A stretch of DNA of 64,000 bases from Bacteroides sp. (GTDB lineage Bacteria > Bacillota > Clostridia > Lachnospirales > Lachnospiraceae). Position 1 is the first letter of the stretch; every line of letters begins with the position of its first letter. A program made the position numbers and the translations under genes. Below are positions 33,354-42,727 of this stretch, piece by piece. The stretch is from the NCBI GenBank assembly GCA_023666705.1, contig JAMPBO010000015.1, positions 20,017 to 84,016 of the forward strand, given 5' to 3'. The notes below the pieces were generated by a model. That model made no database searches and was not told where the DNA came from. It saw only the letters and a program-made list of their open reading frames with translations.

Positions 33354-36300
33354 TTACTCAATCAACAGCATGATATCATTGATTGCACGTTCTGCAACAT
33401 CAATCAGTTCATCCTGAATGAGACTTGAGGTTTTCAGTGCAAAGCCTGACTGTTTTTCTGCAACAAACCGAAGTGCACCCTGATACCGTTTCAGCAGCAT
33501 ATCGATACGCTCCGTTTTCACAGGTGCAGTCGGCAACATGTAAAGCTTAAGCTCACCGTTTAAATATTTGATATCGGTAATATATCCCCGCCTTGCAATT
33601 GATTTCAAATATGCAACATCAAGCAGGCGGAGCAGCTCTTTCGGCGGCTCGCCAAAGCGGTCCTTTACCTCCTCTATGATTGCATCGTTGTCCTCCCTGC
33701 CGTCACATCTTGATATCCTCCTATATAAATCAAGCTTAACATATTCATTTTTTACATATGCGTCAGGAATATATGCATCCACAGGAAGCTCTATTGCAGT
33801 ATCAAACTCCGTAGCGGTTTCCTCGCCCGACAATCTTTTGATTGCATCATTTAACATTTTGCAGTAAAGGTCATATCCAACTGCTTCGATATTTCCCGAC
33901 TGCTCCTGTCCAAGCAAGTTGCCTGCCCCTCTTATCTCCAAATCCTTCATGGAAATTTTATAGCCTGAACCAAGCTCCGTGTACTCCCTGATAGCCTTAA
34001 GCCTTTTTTCTGCCACTTCCTTAATCATTTTGTCACGCTTATACAGCAAAAATGCATATGCACTTCGATTGGAACGCCCCACACGCCCCCTGAGCTGGTA
34101 CAACTGGGACAACCCGAAATTGTCTGCATCGTGAATAATAATCGTGTTTACATTTGGAATGTCAAGTCCTGTCTCAATAATCGTTGTGGACACAAGTACA
34201 TCTATTTCTTTCCGGATAAACCGCCGCATAACCTCCTCAAGCTCCCGCTCGTTCATTTTACCATGGGCAAACTGAACGTTAGCGTTCGGCAGGACAGCCC
34301 TTAACTCCGCCGTTATATCCTCTATGGTATTTACCCTGTTGTAAACGTAATACACCTGCCCGCCTCTGTTTAATTCCCTGTTGACTGCCTCCTTCACAAA
34401 CTCTATGTCGTACTCCATAATATAGGTCTGTATTGGCATCCTGTCCACAGGTGCCTCCTCCAGAAGACTTATGTCACGCAGCCCCACAAGGCTCATGTGA
34501 AGCGTTCTCGGTATCGGCGTAGCCGTAAGCGTCAGCACATCCACATTCCTTTTCATTTGCTTGATGGTTTCCTTGTGCTTCACTCCGAACCGCTGCTCCT
34601 CGTCTATAATGAGCAGTCCCAAATTTTTAAACTGTACATCCTTGGAAAGCAGTCTGTGGGTTCCTATGACAATATCTGCCTGTCCGCTTTTCAAATCTGC
34701 AATCGTCTGCTTAATTTCCGCAGCAGTGCAAAATCTCGAAAGCATCCTGATATTGATTGGGAAATCCTTCATACGCTCAGTAAAGGTATCATAGTGCTGC
34801 TCTGCAAGGATTGTCGTCGGCACTAAATATGCTACCTGCCGGTTGTCCTGCACCGCTTTAAATGCAGCCCTGATTGCAACCTCTGTCTTACCAAATCCCA
34901 CATCGCCGCATATGAGTCTGTCCATAATTCCGTCACTTTCCATATCGCTCTTTGTATCGTCAATGGCATGCTGCTGGTCAATGGTCTCCTCATATGGAAA
35001 AAGCTCCTCAAATTCCTTCTGCCATGTAGTGTCAGGCGAATAAGAAAATCCCTTTAATGTTTTTCTTGCCGCATACAAGTCCAAAAGCTCTTTCGCAATA
35101 TCATCCACATGTCCCTTGACCCTCTGCCTTACCGTATGCCATTCTGCCCCACCAAGCCGGTTCAGCTTTGGCTTTACGCCATCCTTACCCGACAGCTTTC
35201 CTATCATATTAAATTGCTCAACAGGAACAAACAGCTTACTCCCCTTTGCATATTCCACACTGATATAATCCTTCAGCCGTCCGTCCGTTTTGACCTTCTC
35301 AATTCCCTTGTAGATACCGACGCCGTGATTTTCATGTACAACATAATCACCAACGGATAAATCAGCAAAGCTGTTTATTTTATCCCCTGCATATTTTACC
35401 TTTTTCTTTCCTTTTTTAACCTCTTTTTCAGTAAATATATCACTCTCACTTATGACAATCAGCTTACTGTCAGGCAGTTCAAAGCCCGACTCCATACGCC
35501 CCACTACCACAACAATTTCTCCCTTTTTTAAAGGAGCACCCGCCGCCTCGCTGTAATGTGCCGTTATATCATTATCCCGTAAATTGGCGGCAATTCTCTT
35601 TGCCCTTGTAGCAGATGGGGATACGATAATAATCCTGTAATCATTTTTTCTCCATTTGCCTATGTCCTTCATAAGCGACTCAAAGCTGTTGTTATAGCTT
35701 AAGATATCCTTAGACGAAAAACCAACCGCCTGATTTTCCTTCCATCTTGGCTGCTTTAAGTATATGGATGACATCAAAATAAGACATCTTGACGTCATTT
35801 TTGCTAATACGCTCTTTCCGTCATATATTACATTTGCCTGTGTGGGGAGCACATATCCGCCAAGCAGTCTTCCCTCCATGGATGCGGCAAATTCCTGCGT
35901 ATATACGGTTGCCTGCCGTTCCACCTTGTCAGGCTCAAGTACATACACAAACGCATCCTTCGGAAAATAATCGAGGAAGGATACCGTGTCATCATAAAAA
36001 TATTCCACCATACTGTCCAAGCCCATGGTTGAATTAAACTCCTTAAGCTCCTCAAAAGTTGTTTCCACCATACGCTTCAGCCTTGCATACTGCTCTGTCC
36101 GAAATTCTTTTTTGAGCTGTGCAGACTGCTTTTTATATTCCTGATTTATCATTTTTATTCCCTTTTCAATCCGCTCATTTGTAAGCACCATCTCACTTGA
36201 CGGACAGATTGTAACACTGCTTACCTCCTCTATGGAACGTTGGCTTTCCACGTCAAAGCTTCTTATGGATGAGATATCATCGCCCCACAATTCAACACGA

Positions 36301-36866
36301 TAAGGGCACTCCTCAGTAAGAGGGTATATATCTATAATACCACCTCTTACAGAAAACTGCCCTGGTGTTTCAACCATTGTTACCTTTTCATATCCAAGTG
36401 TTGTAAGCTTTTCGGAAAATAGTCCCAGGTCAAGCGTATCACCTGTACTTACCGTCTCGCTCCCTGCCATAAATTCATCAAGCGGCGGCAGCTTATCCAT
36501 CAACCCCTCTATGGTGGTGACGACTACCGTGGGCTCCCCCATTGCAAGACGTCTGAATATTTCGATACGGTTTTTTACCGTTGTATTGTTGTGTATGTCA
36601 GCATAATAAAACAGCAAATCCTTTGCAGGATAATAAAATACATTTCTGTCAAAAAACTTATAGTCCCTGACCACATCTCTTGCCTTTTTCTCATCCGCAA
36701 CAACAATTAGTTTACTATTGCTGCCGCCCTTTACCGTCTCCATCAAAAGCGGTGCTATACTATAATCAAGCCCCCATGCATGGATTGGAAACTTATTTTT
36801 ATCTATACTGTCCTGAAGCTTTACAAATCCCGGATTTTCTTCAAATGCCGCAATCATTGCCTGCAT
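33354..36866 (-). CDS. mfd: Transcription-repair coupling factor
   Basis: Frees stalled RNA polymerase at lesions and recruits UvrA. Parts visible in order: the UvrB-like N-terminal module (TIEGLMDKLPPLDEF, GGIIDIYP), the RNA-polymerase-interaction domain (LSVGDYVVHENHGVGIYKG), then the RecG-like translocase with Walker A GDVGFGKTEVA, IDEEQRFGVKHKE, TLTATPIPRTLH and the TRG-type region, and the C-terminal regulatory domain. The length of 1170 residues is normal. The start is ATG at 36864-36866 with TTGGAGG nine bases upstream; the in-frame TTG at 36879-36881 overlaps that site. It begins within 16 bases of the pth stop codon. Confidence 0.96.
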   Translation of the reverse strand: MQAMIAAFEENPGFVKLQDSIDKNKFPIHAWGLDYSIAPLLMETVKGGSNSKLIVVADEKKARDVVRDYKFFDRNVFYYPAKDLLFYYADIHNNTTVKNRIEIFRRLAMGEPTVVVTTIEGLMDKLPPLDEFMAGSETVSTGDTLDLGLFSEKLTTLGYEKVTMVETPGQFSVRGGIIDIYPLTEECPYRVELWGDDISSIRSFDVESQRSIEEVSSVTICPSSEMVLTNERIEKGIKMINQEYKKQSAQLKKEFRTEQYARLKRMVETTFEELKEFNSTMGLDSMVEYFYDDTVSFLDYFPKDAFVYVLEPDKVERQATVYTQEFAASMEGRLLGGYVLPTQANVIYDGKSVLAKMTSRCLILMSSIYLKQPRWKENQAVGFSSKDILSYNNSFESLMKDIGKWRKNDYRIIIVSPSATRAKRIAANLRDNDITAHYSEAAGAPLKKGEIVVVVGRMESGFELPDSKLIVISESDIFTEKEVKKGKKKVKYAGDKINSFADLSVGDYVVHENHGVGIYKGIEKVKTDGRLKDYISVEYAKGSKLFVPVEQFNMIGKLSGKDGVKPKLNRLGGAEWHTVRQRVKGHVDDIAKELLDLYAARKTLKGFSYSPDTTWQKEFEELFPYEETIDQQHAIDDTKSDMESDGIMDRLICGDVGFGKTEVAIRAAFKAVQDNRQVAYLVPTTILAEQHYDTFTERMKDFPINIRMLSRFCTAAEIKQTIADLKSGQADIVIGTHRLLSKDVQFKNLGLLIIDEEQRFGVKHKETIKQMKRNVDVLTLTATPIPRTLHMSLVGLRDISLLEEAPVDRMPIQTYIMEYDIEFVKEAVNRELNRGGQVYYVYNRVNTIEDITAELRAVLPNANVQFAHGKMNERELEEVMRRFIRKEIDVLVSTTIIETGLDIPNVNTIIIHDADNFGLSQLYQLRGRVGRSNRSAYAFLLYKRDKMIKEVAEKRLKAIREYTELGSGYKISMKDLEIRGAGNLLGQEQSGNIEAVGYDLYCKMLNDAIKRLSGEETATEFDTAIELPVDAYIPDAYVKNEYVKLDLYRRISRCDGREDNDAIIEEVKDRFGEPPKELLRLLDVAYLKSIARRGYITDIKYLNGELKLYMLPTAPVKTERIDMLLKRYQGALRFVAEKQSGFALKTSSLIQDELIDVAERAINDIMLLIE

Positions 36867-36881
36867 ATCAAGAACCTCCAA

Positions 36882-37439
36882 CTAATTAAATTTATTCATT
36901 GCAGCGTCTATGCCCTCTGAAAGCACAACCGCAACAGCAGCCGCAGCATTTTTTGTGCTCTCCCTGATTACAGGCTGCTCATCCTTAGAAAAATGTCCCA
37001 GCACATAATCCGCCAAATCCATATGCTTTGGTTTTTCCCCAATGCCGACTTTGATACGTGCAAACGCCTCCGTTCCAATACAGGAAATAATATTTTTTAT
37101 TCCGTTATGTCCGCCTGCACTGCCCTTCGCCCTTATTCTCAGCTTTCCGACATCGAGACTAACATCATCATAAATAACAATGATATCACTGCTGTCACAT
37201 TTATAATAATCCATAAGTGCACGGACGCTCTCGCCACTCAAATTCATGTAGGTCATGGGCATGGCAAGAATAACCTTTTCTCCACCGATAATCCCCTTTC
37301 CTATGAGTGCTTTATGTTTTTTTGTGTCCACCCTTATATCATACGCATCACTAAGTGCATATATAACAGAAAAACCAACGTTATGCCTCGTCCCCTGATA
37401 CTCTTTTGTAGGATTTCCGAGTCCGATAATAAGTTTCAT
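36882..37439 (-). CDS. pth: Peptidyl-tRNA hydrolase
   Basis: Releases peptides from tRNAs that dropped off the ribosome. The N-terminal MKLIIGLGNPTKEYQGTRHNVGF carries the conserved Asn and catalytic His, followed by PMTYMNLSGESV and the Asp of IIVIYDDVSLD. The length of 185 residues is normal. The ATG at 37437-37439 is preferred to the GTG four codons earlier because of the family N-terminus. It sits between the glmU-type gene and mfd, the classic Firmicute order, and its start lies four bases beyond the glmU stop. Confidence 0.95.
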   Translation of the reverse strand: MKLIIGLGNPTKEYQGTRHNVGFSVIYALSDAYDIRVDTKKHKALIGKGIIGGEKVILAMPMTYMNLSGESVRALMDYYKCDSSDIIVIYDDVSLDVGKLRIRAKGSAGGHNGIKNIISCIGTEAFARIKVGIGEKPKHMDLADYVLGHFSKDEQPVIRESTKNAAAAVAVVLSEGIDAAMNKFN

Positions 37440-37443
37440 ACCA

Positions 37444-38184
37444 TCAGACACCCCTGTTTCTCATAATTTGCTCTGCTTCTTCAAGCTGCTCCACTGTATT
37501 AACGCCCCGTATTTCATCCAGTGCCTCCGGTGCAACCGGAACAGCAGAAACCTTAAGTCCCGTTTTCTTTATAATGGAAATGGTATCCGTAAGATAATAT
37601 TCCCCTTGGATATTGTTATTGTCAAGCATATCGAGTGCCGCATAAAGTGCCTCGGAATTATAGATATAAATTCCTGAATTTATCTCCTTTACGTCCTGCT
37701 CCTCATCCGTTGCATCCTTTTGCTCCACAATCTTTAGAAAATCTCCATCATTGCCTCTGATAATTCTTCCGTACCCGTAAGGCTCATCCACAATGGCAGA
37801 AAGCACTGTAACGCCATTTGCACGTTTTTTGTGCTCATCAATTAATTTTTCTAAGGTTTTTCCCGTTATAAGCGGAGTATCACCACACAAGACGATGGTA
37901 TCACCGTCTGTCCCGATAAAATCCCTTGCACACTTGACCGCATGTCCTGTACCAAGCTGCTCCGTCTGCTCCACATAATCAACAATGTCATATATGGCAT
38001 TTTTTACATCCTTTGCCTTGTAGCCGACTATCACACATACATCCTGTGCACCTGCATCCTGTGCTGCTTTTATCACATAATGTACCATAGGCTGCCCTTC
38101 GCATTTATGTATCACCTTAGGCAAATCCGAATTCATTCTTGTTCCCTTACCTGCTGCCAATATAACAGCCTTTATTTTACTCAT
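37444..38184 (-). CDS. glmU: GlmU-type UDP-GlcNAc pyrophosphorylase, uridylyltransferase domain only
   Basis: Makes UDP-N-acetylglucosamine for wall synthesis. The N-terminal nucleotidyltransferase domain is complete (AVILAAGKGTRMNSDLPKV, EQLGTGHAV, CGDTPL, INSGIYIYN, GEYYLTD). The protein stops at 246 residues, without the left-handed beta-helix acetyltransferase half of classical 450-residue GlmU. The acetyl transfer must then be done by another protein, unless the substrate is already acetylated. The ATG at 38182-38184 has GGAGGA upstream and overlaps the preceding lipoprotein gene by 8 bases. The order with pth and mfd matches glmU-pth-mfd clusters, which supports the name. Confidence 0.85.
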   Translation of the reverse strand: MSKIKAVILAAGKGTRMNSDLPKVIHKCEGQPMVHYVIKAAQDAGAQDVCVIVGYKAKDVKNAIYDIVDYVEQTEQLGTGHAVKCARDFIGTDGDTIVLCGDTPLITGKTLEKLIDEHKKRANGVTVLSAIVDEPYGYGRIIRGNDGDFLKIVEQKDATDEEQDVKEINSGIYIYNSEALYAALDMLDNNNIQGEYYLTDTISIIKKTGLKVSAVPVAPEALDEIRGVNTVEQLEEAEQIMRNRGV

Positions 38185-39184
38185 AGTCTTCCTCCGCTTT
38201 CCAGCTTCTCCATTTTTCCAAATATTCATCAAGTGCGTTTTTCAGCGTTTCCGCTGCCGCAGCATCATATTCTGCACTCAGATATAAAACTCCGTCATTT
38301 ACGGGTGCGTTTACCGTTATCATGGCACAAAATGCATCCTGATTGTACAGGGAATAATTTTCAGGGGTGCCATGAATCCCCTTTGTTGTCTCTGCCAGTG
38401 CATTGGTGCCTGTATCATTTAGTATGATGGCAACCGCAAACCATTCTTCCGCATCGCTCTCAACATCCATCCCTACATTTTCTGTATCTTCATATGCAGT
38501 TTCACCCATGCTTTCTTTGACAGCCGCTTCCCTGTCTGCATCCGAATCCGTTGCACCTAAAATATCACGATATGGCACTACCAAAAATGCCTCTATCATG
38601 TCGGTTGTGACAATCCTTTCATCGCTGGCATTATGAATTCTCGGTCCCAAATCATATCTATTGTTATATCCGTCCAACAGCTTTTTGTCAAGTGCCCGGC
38701 AATATTCAATACTCTCCTCCCGTACAAGCTGATATGCAAAATCATACACCGTAAGAAAGCTTATGTTTGATGGGCTTAAGCCCCCTGATTTATGTGCTCC
38801 AAAGGAACCATAAACCGTGAAGGTTTTCGCCGTTCCTTTTGTCAGGTCACGGTTTCCCACGCTTTCACGCATACTGTACGCACGCTCCTTTAAAATAAGG
38901 TTTTTCAGCTCCTCAAGCTCCTCACTGCTGATGGAAAACTGCCGGGTCTCCATCTCTAATTCATCATACAGCTTTTCAAAATCATCTGCGTAGATTTCCA
39001 CACTGCAATCATTATAAATACAGATGTGCAGTGCATAACTCATATAATCCTCCGTCATGCCTATGGGTTTTGTTGTAATCTCAATCAGCTTATCCTGATT
39101 CAACTCAGGAAGCTCTTCCTCGTTGCAGCCACAAAATGCCCACATGGATATGAACAATATGAAAACAAGAAGCACTCTTTTCAT
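38177..39184 (-). CDS. Lipoprotein of unknown function
   Basis: I do not recognise the family. It is a 335-residue lipoprotein (signal MKRVLLVFILFISMWAF, lipobox FCGC). The mature part is mixed alpha/beta, acidic, with no membrane helix or obvious catalytic motif. A stretch at about residues 100-150 reads like a beta-sheet core (TFTVYGSFGAH). The gene overlaps the following glmU-type gene by 8 bases, so it is in the same operon as glmU-pth-mfd. An envelope role is likely from the signal only. Confidence 0.75.
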   Translation of the reverse strand: MKRVLLVFILFISMWAFCGCNEEELPELNQDKLIEITTKPIGMTEDYMSYALHICIYNDCSVEIYADDFEKLYDELEMETRQFSISSEELEELKNLILKERAYSMRESVGNRDLTKGTAKTFTVYGSFGAHKSGGLSPSNISFLTVYDFAYQLVREESIEYCRALDKKLLDGYNNRYDLGPRIHNASDERIVTTDMIEAFLVVPYRDILGATDSDADREAAVKESMGETAYEDTENVGMDVESDAEEWFAVAIILNDTGTNALAETTKGIHGTPENYSLYNQDAFCAMITVNAPVNDGVLYLSAEYDAAAAETLKNALDEYLEKWRSWKAEEDYE

Positions 39185-39289
39185 TACTCACCAAACCTAC
39201 TCCTTCTAAGGACAGTTACCATTATTTGCCTGCTTAGTATACCGCTTTTCACAAAAAATATCAAGCTTGCTTAAAACAAACGGGAAATG

Positions 39290-39350
39290 AAAAAGACTGC
39301 TCCGCAAAGCTTGTCCGTTTGGACAGCTTTTTTGCGGGGCAGCCTCTTTG
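39290..39350 (-). terminator. Terminator after the feo operon
   Basis: A long stem on the minus strand, AAAGAGGCTGCCCCGCAAA against TTTGCGGAGCAGTCTTT, has an inner GTCC/GGAC hairpin and is followed by TTTTTC. It closes the transcript that ends with the FeoB-associated small gene. The AGAGGCTGCC end belongs to the recurring hairpin family. Confidence 0.8.
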
Positions 39351-39406
39351 ATACTTCATTACAAGTACCCGTGTGTGTAGTTGAAAATAATATGTTTATG
39401 GCATAT

Positions 39407-39565
39407 TTAAGATTGTTTTGCACTGCTCTTACAATGACCTGACATGGCACAGGAGCTGCATCCACAGCCGCAGCCCGAACTGCCCTTTGCCCGGTCCTTT
39501 ACAAGGCTTCTCACGCTGGAATAAAAAATTGCAATCAACAATACAATAAGTACAGCATCTATCAA
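39407..39565 (-). CDS. FeoB-associated Cys-rich membrane protein (52 residues)
   Basis: A small gene that starts with TTG in the bases directly after the feoB stop codon, with GGAGGA nine bases upstream. The product has one membrane helix (DAVLIVLLIAIFYSSV), a short basic loop and a cysteine cluster GCGCGCSSC followed by HCK, which is the pattern of the FeoB-associated Cys-rich protein family (FeoC-like position). These proteins sit next to FeoB and may hand over or sense iron. The gene is easily missed because of its size and TTG start. Function is by family and context only. Confidence 0.85.
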   Translation of the reverse strand: MIDAVLIVLLIAIFYSSVRSLVKDRAKGSSGCGCGCSSCAMSGHCKSSAKQS

Positions 39566-41635
39566 TTAAATCAATCCTCCTACAAGCTTTACAATCAGTG
39601 CAACCAAATATGCGGTAACCATCTGTACGAGAACTGCCCCGCCTGTTGCCTTCCAAGTCTTAAGCTCTCTCTTAAGTGCTCCGACTGCTGCAAAGCACGG
39701 CATACACAAAAGGTTAAATACCATATATGCATAGGCAGCTGCCTTCGTCGGAATATCCTTTCTCATAGTAGGAAGTGCATTTTCGTCGCCTCCCTCAAAC
39801 AGGACACCCTCTGCATATATATCTGCTGCCGCTTCACTGTCATATTCGCCATTTTCAAAGCCAAGCTCCTCAAGCTCTTCAGATGACATGCCGGCAAAAA
39901 ATTCTTCCAAATATTCGTCCGTTACATCCTCCTCATATAACTGTGCAAATGTAACGACTACATTTTCCTTTGCAATCCATCCTGTAACAACTCCCACAGC
40001 AGGTCTCCACTCACCGAATCCAAGCGGCTTAAATACAGGTGCCACAACCCTTCCTGCTGATGCAAGGAAGCTGTTTTCCATGTTTTCACACATGATGGAG
40101 TTGTCCTCATTCAGCTTTTTGTTTTCTCCATTGAAGGAGTCACCATTGAAGTTAGAAAGGAACCATATCAATACGGTGGAAAGAAGAATAATTGTTCCTG
40201 CCTTCTTTCCGAAGCCCTTCACCTTTTCCCATCCATGTATCAGTACACTCTTTATCGTCGGAATCCTGTACTGTGGAAGCTCCATAATAAAGTTTGATGC
40301 CTCAGATTTATAAACAACCTTATTGAGGAACAAGCTTACTACAATTGCTGCCACTAAAGCAAGGATATATAATGAATACGTAACAAGTGTCTGATTGTCA
40401 TCAGCAAAAATAGTGGATGCAAACATTGCAAAAATCGGAAGCTTAGCACCACAAGGCATAAAGGTTGTTATGGTTGCCGTTATTTTTCTGTCCTTTTCCT
40501 TTTCCAGCGTTCTTGTCGCCATAATGGCAGGAACGCCACATCCGTAGCCCATAAGAAGCGGAATAAAGGAACGTCCGGAAAGTCCGAATTTCCTAAAAAT
40601 CCGGTCCATAATAAATGCAACTCTTGCCATATATCCACTGTCCTCTAACACGGACATAAGGAGATAGAGCACAAGTACAAGCGGCATGAAGCCAAGCACG
40701 GCTCCGACACCTTCCAGTATACCGTCAACCACAAGTGCCTGCAGCCATGGGGATGCACCTTCGATTGCTCCTGCAATACCATCTGTAATCCATGACCACA
40801 CTGTACCTACAAGACCCTCAAGCCATTTTCCCGGGCTGTTGATTCCAAGCCACAGGAAGTTCTCACTGAATGTACAGGCGAACATAATGTACATAATAAT
40901 CAAAAAGATTGGAATTCCCAAAATACGGTTTGTCAGTATCTTATCAATCCGGTCAGACTTCGTCTCCTCTGTCTTTGCCGCCTTTTTCTTCTTTACGGTT
41001 TTCGCTACGATACCATCTATTGCCGTGTATCTGATATCTGCCACCTTAATTTCTGCTTCTTCCTTGTCCTCCTCGCTTGTCGCTCCTGCTTCAAGCTTTT
41101 TAATTTCCTCAAATATCGGAAGCTGCTTTGGCTCACTTTTGGTTTCAGCAAGCTGCTCCACTGCATTAAGCAGCTCATCAATCCCTTTCCCGGTCCTTGC
41201 CACCATAGGAATTATGGTAAGTCCAAGTTCCTTTTCAAGTTCCGGAACATTAATTTCCGTGCCTGCCTCTGCAACCTCGTCCATCATATTAAGTGCAACA
41301 ATCATCGGCACCTTTGTCTCCATAATCTGGAGGGTCAGATATAAGTTTCTCTCGATGGATGCTGCATCTACAATATCTACCACCACATCAGGCTTTTCAC
41401 CATTCTTGCCTGTGATGGTTTCCATTGCTACTATCTCCTCCGCAGAATACGGGGAGAGTGAATATGTACCCGGAAGATCCAGTATCTTGATTTCTTTATT
41501 TTTTTTGCATGTGCCTTCTTTTTTATCTACCGTAACTCCGGGCCAGTTTCCCACATGCTGCTTGGAGCCCGTAAGTGCATTAAATAATGTTGTTTTTCCG
41601 CAGTTTGGATTACCTGCTAACGCTACCTTTATCAC
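39566..41635 (-). CDS. feoB: Ferrous iron transporter B
   Basis: A 689-residue Fe(II) importer. The N-terminal GTPase domain has G1 GNPNCGKTTLFN, the switch region NWPGVTVDKKEG, G3 LDLPGTYSL, G4 ALNMMDE and G5-like ARTGKG. A short GDI-type helical region is followed by the polytopic core with two Gate motifs and the VPAIMATRTLE and PCGAKLPIFA helices. The start is GTG with GGAGG six bases upstream. It follows feoA by 16 bases and abuts the 52-residue FeoB-associated gene. Its cyclic-nucleotide or iron response is likely set at the feoA promoter, where a DtxR-like operator lies. Confidence 0.97.
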   Translation of the reverse strand: MIKVALAGNPNCGKTTLFNALTGSKQHVGNWPGVTVDKKEGTCKKNKEIKILDLPGTYSLSPYSAEEIVAMETITGKNGEKPDVVVDIVDAASIERNLYLTLQIMETKVPMIVALNMMDEVAEAGTEINVPELEKELGLTIIPMVARTGKGIDELLNAVEQLAETKSEPKQLPIFEEIKKLEAGATSEEDKEEAEIKVADIRYTAIDGIVAKTVKKKKAAKTEETKSDRIDKILTNRILGIPIFLIIMYIMFACTFSENFLWLGINSPGKWLEGLVGTVWSWITDGIAGAIEGASPWLQALVVDGILEGVGAVLGFMPLVLVLYLLMSVLEDSGYMARVAFIMDRIFRKFGLSGRSFIPLLMGYGCGVPAIMATRTLEKEKDRKITATITTFMPCGAKLPIFAMFASTIFADDNQTLVTYSLYILALVAAIVVSLFLNKVVYKSEASNFIMELPQYRIPTIKSVLIHGWEKVKGFGKKAGTIILLSTVLIWFLSNFNGDSFNGENKKLNEDNSIMCENMENSFLASAGRVVAPVFKPLGFGEWRPAVGVVTGWIAKENVVVTFAQLYEEDVTDEYLEEFFAGMSSEELEELGFENGEYDSEAAADIYAEGVLFEGGDENALPTMRKDIPTKAAAYAYMVFNLLCMPCFAAVGALKRELKTWKATGGAVLVQMVTAYLVALIVKLVGGLI

Positions 41636-41651
41636 TTTTATCCTCCTTGTA

Positions 41652-41870
41652 TTACTTTAAAACAATTGCCTGTGCCTCATCTTTTCTCAGGCTCAAATCA
41701 TATCCCCTAAGCTCTACCTGAACAGGGTCACCAAGCGGTGCAACCTTGATTACGTCTATTTTTGTTCCCGGAGTAACGCCCATTTCAAGGACACGTCTTC
41801 TTATATTTCCCGCTCCCTTTATGGCATCCACAACTCCGCTCTGTCCCGGCTTTAAATCACCTAACGTCAT
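41652..41870 (-). CDS. feoA: FeoA family protein
   Basis: A 72-residue SH3-fold cytoplasmic protein that supports FeoB. The sequence MTLGDLKPGQSGVV, IRRRVLEMGVTPGTKI and the closing strand LRKDEAQAI match FeoA well. It lies 16 bases before feoB and 30 bases after a second feoA-like gene. AAAGGATC precedes the ATG. Two FeoA paralogues before one FeoB are common in Clostridia; their different roles are not known. Confidence 0.92.
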   Translation of the reverse strand: MTLGDLKPGQSGVVDAIKGAGNIRRRVLEMGVTPGTKIDVIKVAPLGDPVQVELRGYDLSLRKDEAQAIVLK

Positions 41871-41900
41871 ATCTTCAGATCCTTTCCCTATATATTTTCT

Positions 41901-42116
41901 TTAGTCACAAACTATAATTCTGGATGCAAGGCTTCTGTCTAACGCCATACGGACTCCTTTGACAACCAAAATCAATCCGCTTGCATTCTGATCTACAACC
42001 TCTACCTTTTCGCCGGGGATAAATCCCATCTCCCGCAACCGGTTGATTACGTCCTCTTTTCCGATAAATCTTGAAATGGTTTTTACATCTCCTGCAACCG
42101 CCATAGATAATGCCAT
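41901..42116 (-). CDS. feoA: FeoA family protein (first copy)
   Basis: A 71-residue FeoA-type SH3 protein with VINRLREMGFIPGEKVEVV and the end MALDRSLASRIIV. It is the first gene of the feo operon and is diverged from the copy that follows. The ATG at 42114-42116 has GGAGG nine bases upstream; another ATG six bases earlier is possible but would leave only three bases of spacing. Its promoter carries the DtxR-like operator. Confidence 0.88.
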   Translation of the reverse strand: MALSMAVAGDVKTISRFIGKEDVINRLREMGFIPGEKVEVVDQNASGLILVVKGVRMALDRSLASRIIVCD

Positions 42117-42165
42117 AGACATTCACCTCCTAAGTTAGTCATTTCAAACTAATTATTTCATTTAT

Positions 42166-42194
42166 ATATTAGTTAAAACTAACTAACTTGTCAA
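42166..42194 (-). promoter_or_regulatory. feoA promoter with internal DtxR-like operator
   Basis: TTGACA (42189-42194) and TAATAT (42166-42171) with a 17-base spacer on the minus strand. The palindrome TTAGTTAAAACTAA (42169-42182) lies between the boxes and overlaps the -10, so a bound repressor would block it. The site resembles the IdeR/DtxR consensus TTAGGTTAGSCTAACCTAA. A looser TTAGT-N8-ACTAA copy is at 42135-42152. The DtxR-family gene is transcribed in the opposite direction from the same gap. Confidence 0.7.
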
Positions 42195-42343
42195 GGGGGT
42201 ACATTGAAAAAATTTGAATTTTTTATTTCCATGTGCTAGAATATGCACTAACAATTAATATATAGAGCTAAGCAAAATTCATTATTTCTAAAATATAGTT
42301 TTGCCAATGACTATAAGCAACAGAAAGTATTGGGGTAATAATT

Positions 42344-42718
42344 ATGAAAATACAAGAATCAGCAGAAGACTATCTCGAAGCAATCCTGCACATCAGCCAG
42401 ACAAAAGAATATGTACGTGCCATAGATGTAGTTCACCACCTTGGCATTTCCAAGCCAAGCGTAAGTGTTTATCTAAAAAATTTAAAGCAAAACGGATATA
42501 TCAATGTAGACGGAAACGGACATTTGACGCTTACAGATAAGGGTGCTGAAATTGCCAACAAAATTTATGAACGCCACAACACCCTTGCAGAGTTTTTTAT
42601 TTCCATTGGTGTTGAGCACGACACTGCATACAAGGATGCATGCAGAGTCGAACATGATTTAAGCGATGAGTCATTTGCTGCCATAAAAAAGCATTTTTTG
42701 GAAAGTGTCTCAAAGTAA
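42344..42718 (+). CDS. DtxR/MntR-family metal-dependent transcriptional regulator
   Basis: A 124-residue metal-sensing repressor. The N-terminal winged helix (SAEDYLEAILHISQ, the conserved start of the family, then ISKPSVSVYLKNLKQNGYI) binds DNA. The dimer and metal domain (NTLAEFFISIGVEH, ACRVEHDLSDES) holds the His and Glu ligands. There is no C-terminal SH3 domain, as in short MntR and some iron regulators. It is divergent from the feo operon, whose promoter contains a matching operator, so iron (or manganese) control of feo is likely. It ends 10 bases from the convergent ZIP gene. Confidence 0.9.
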   Translation: MKIQESAEDYLEAILHISQTKEYVRAIDVVHHLGISKPSVSVYLKNLKQNGYINVDGNGHLTLTDKGAEIANKIYERHNTLAEFFISIGVEHDTAYKDACRVEHDLSDESFAAIKKHFLESVSK

Positions 42719-42727
42719 TTTTATCTG

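Noticed and set aside
39429..39656. 75-residue minus-strand frame with many Cys next to feoB
   Set aside because: It overlaps feoB in another frame; the Cys codons belong to the real 52-residue FeoB-associated gene in the neighbouring frame.
40686..41660. 324-residue plus-strand open frame opposite feoB
   Set aside because: It is Ser/Ile/Pro-rich antisense shadow; feoB on the minus strand has all GTPase motifs and a good ribosome site.
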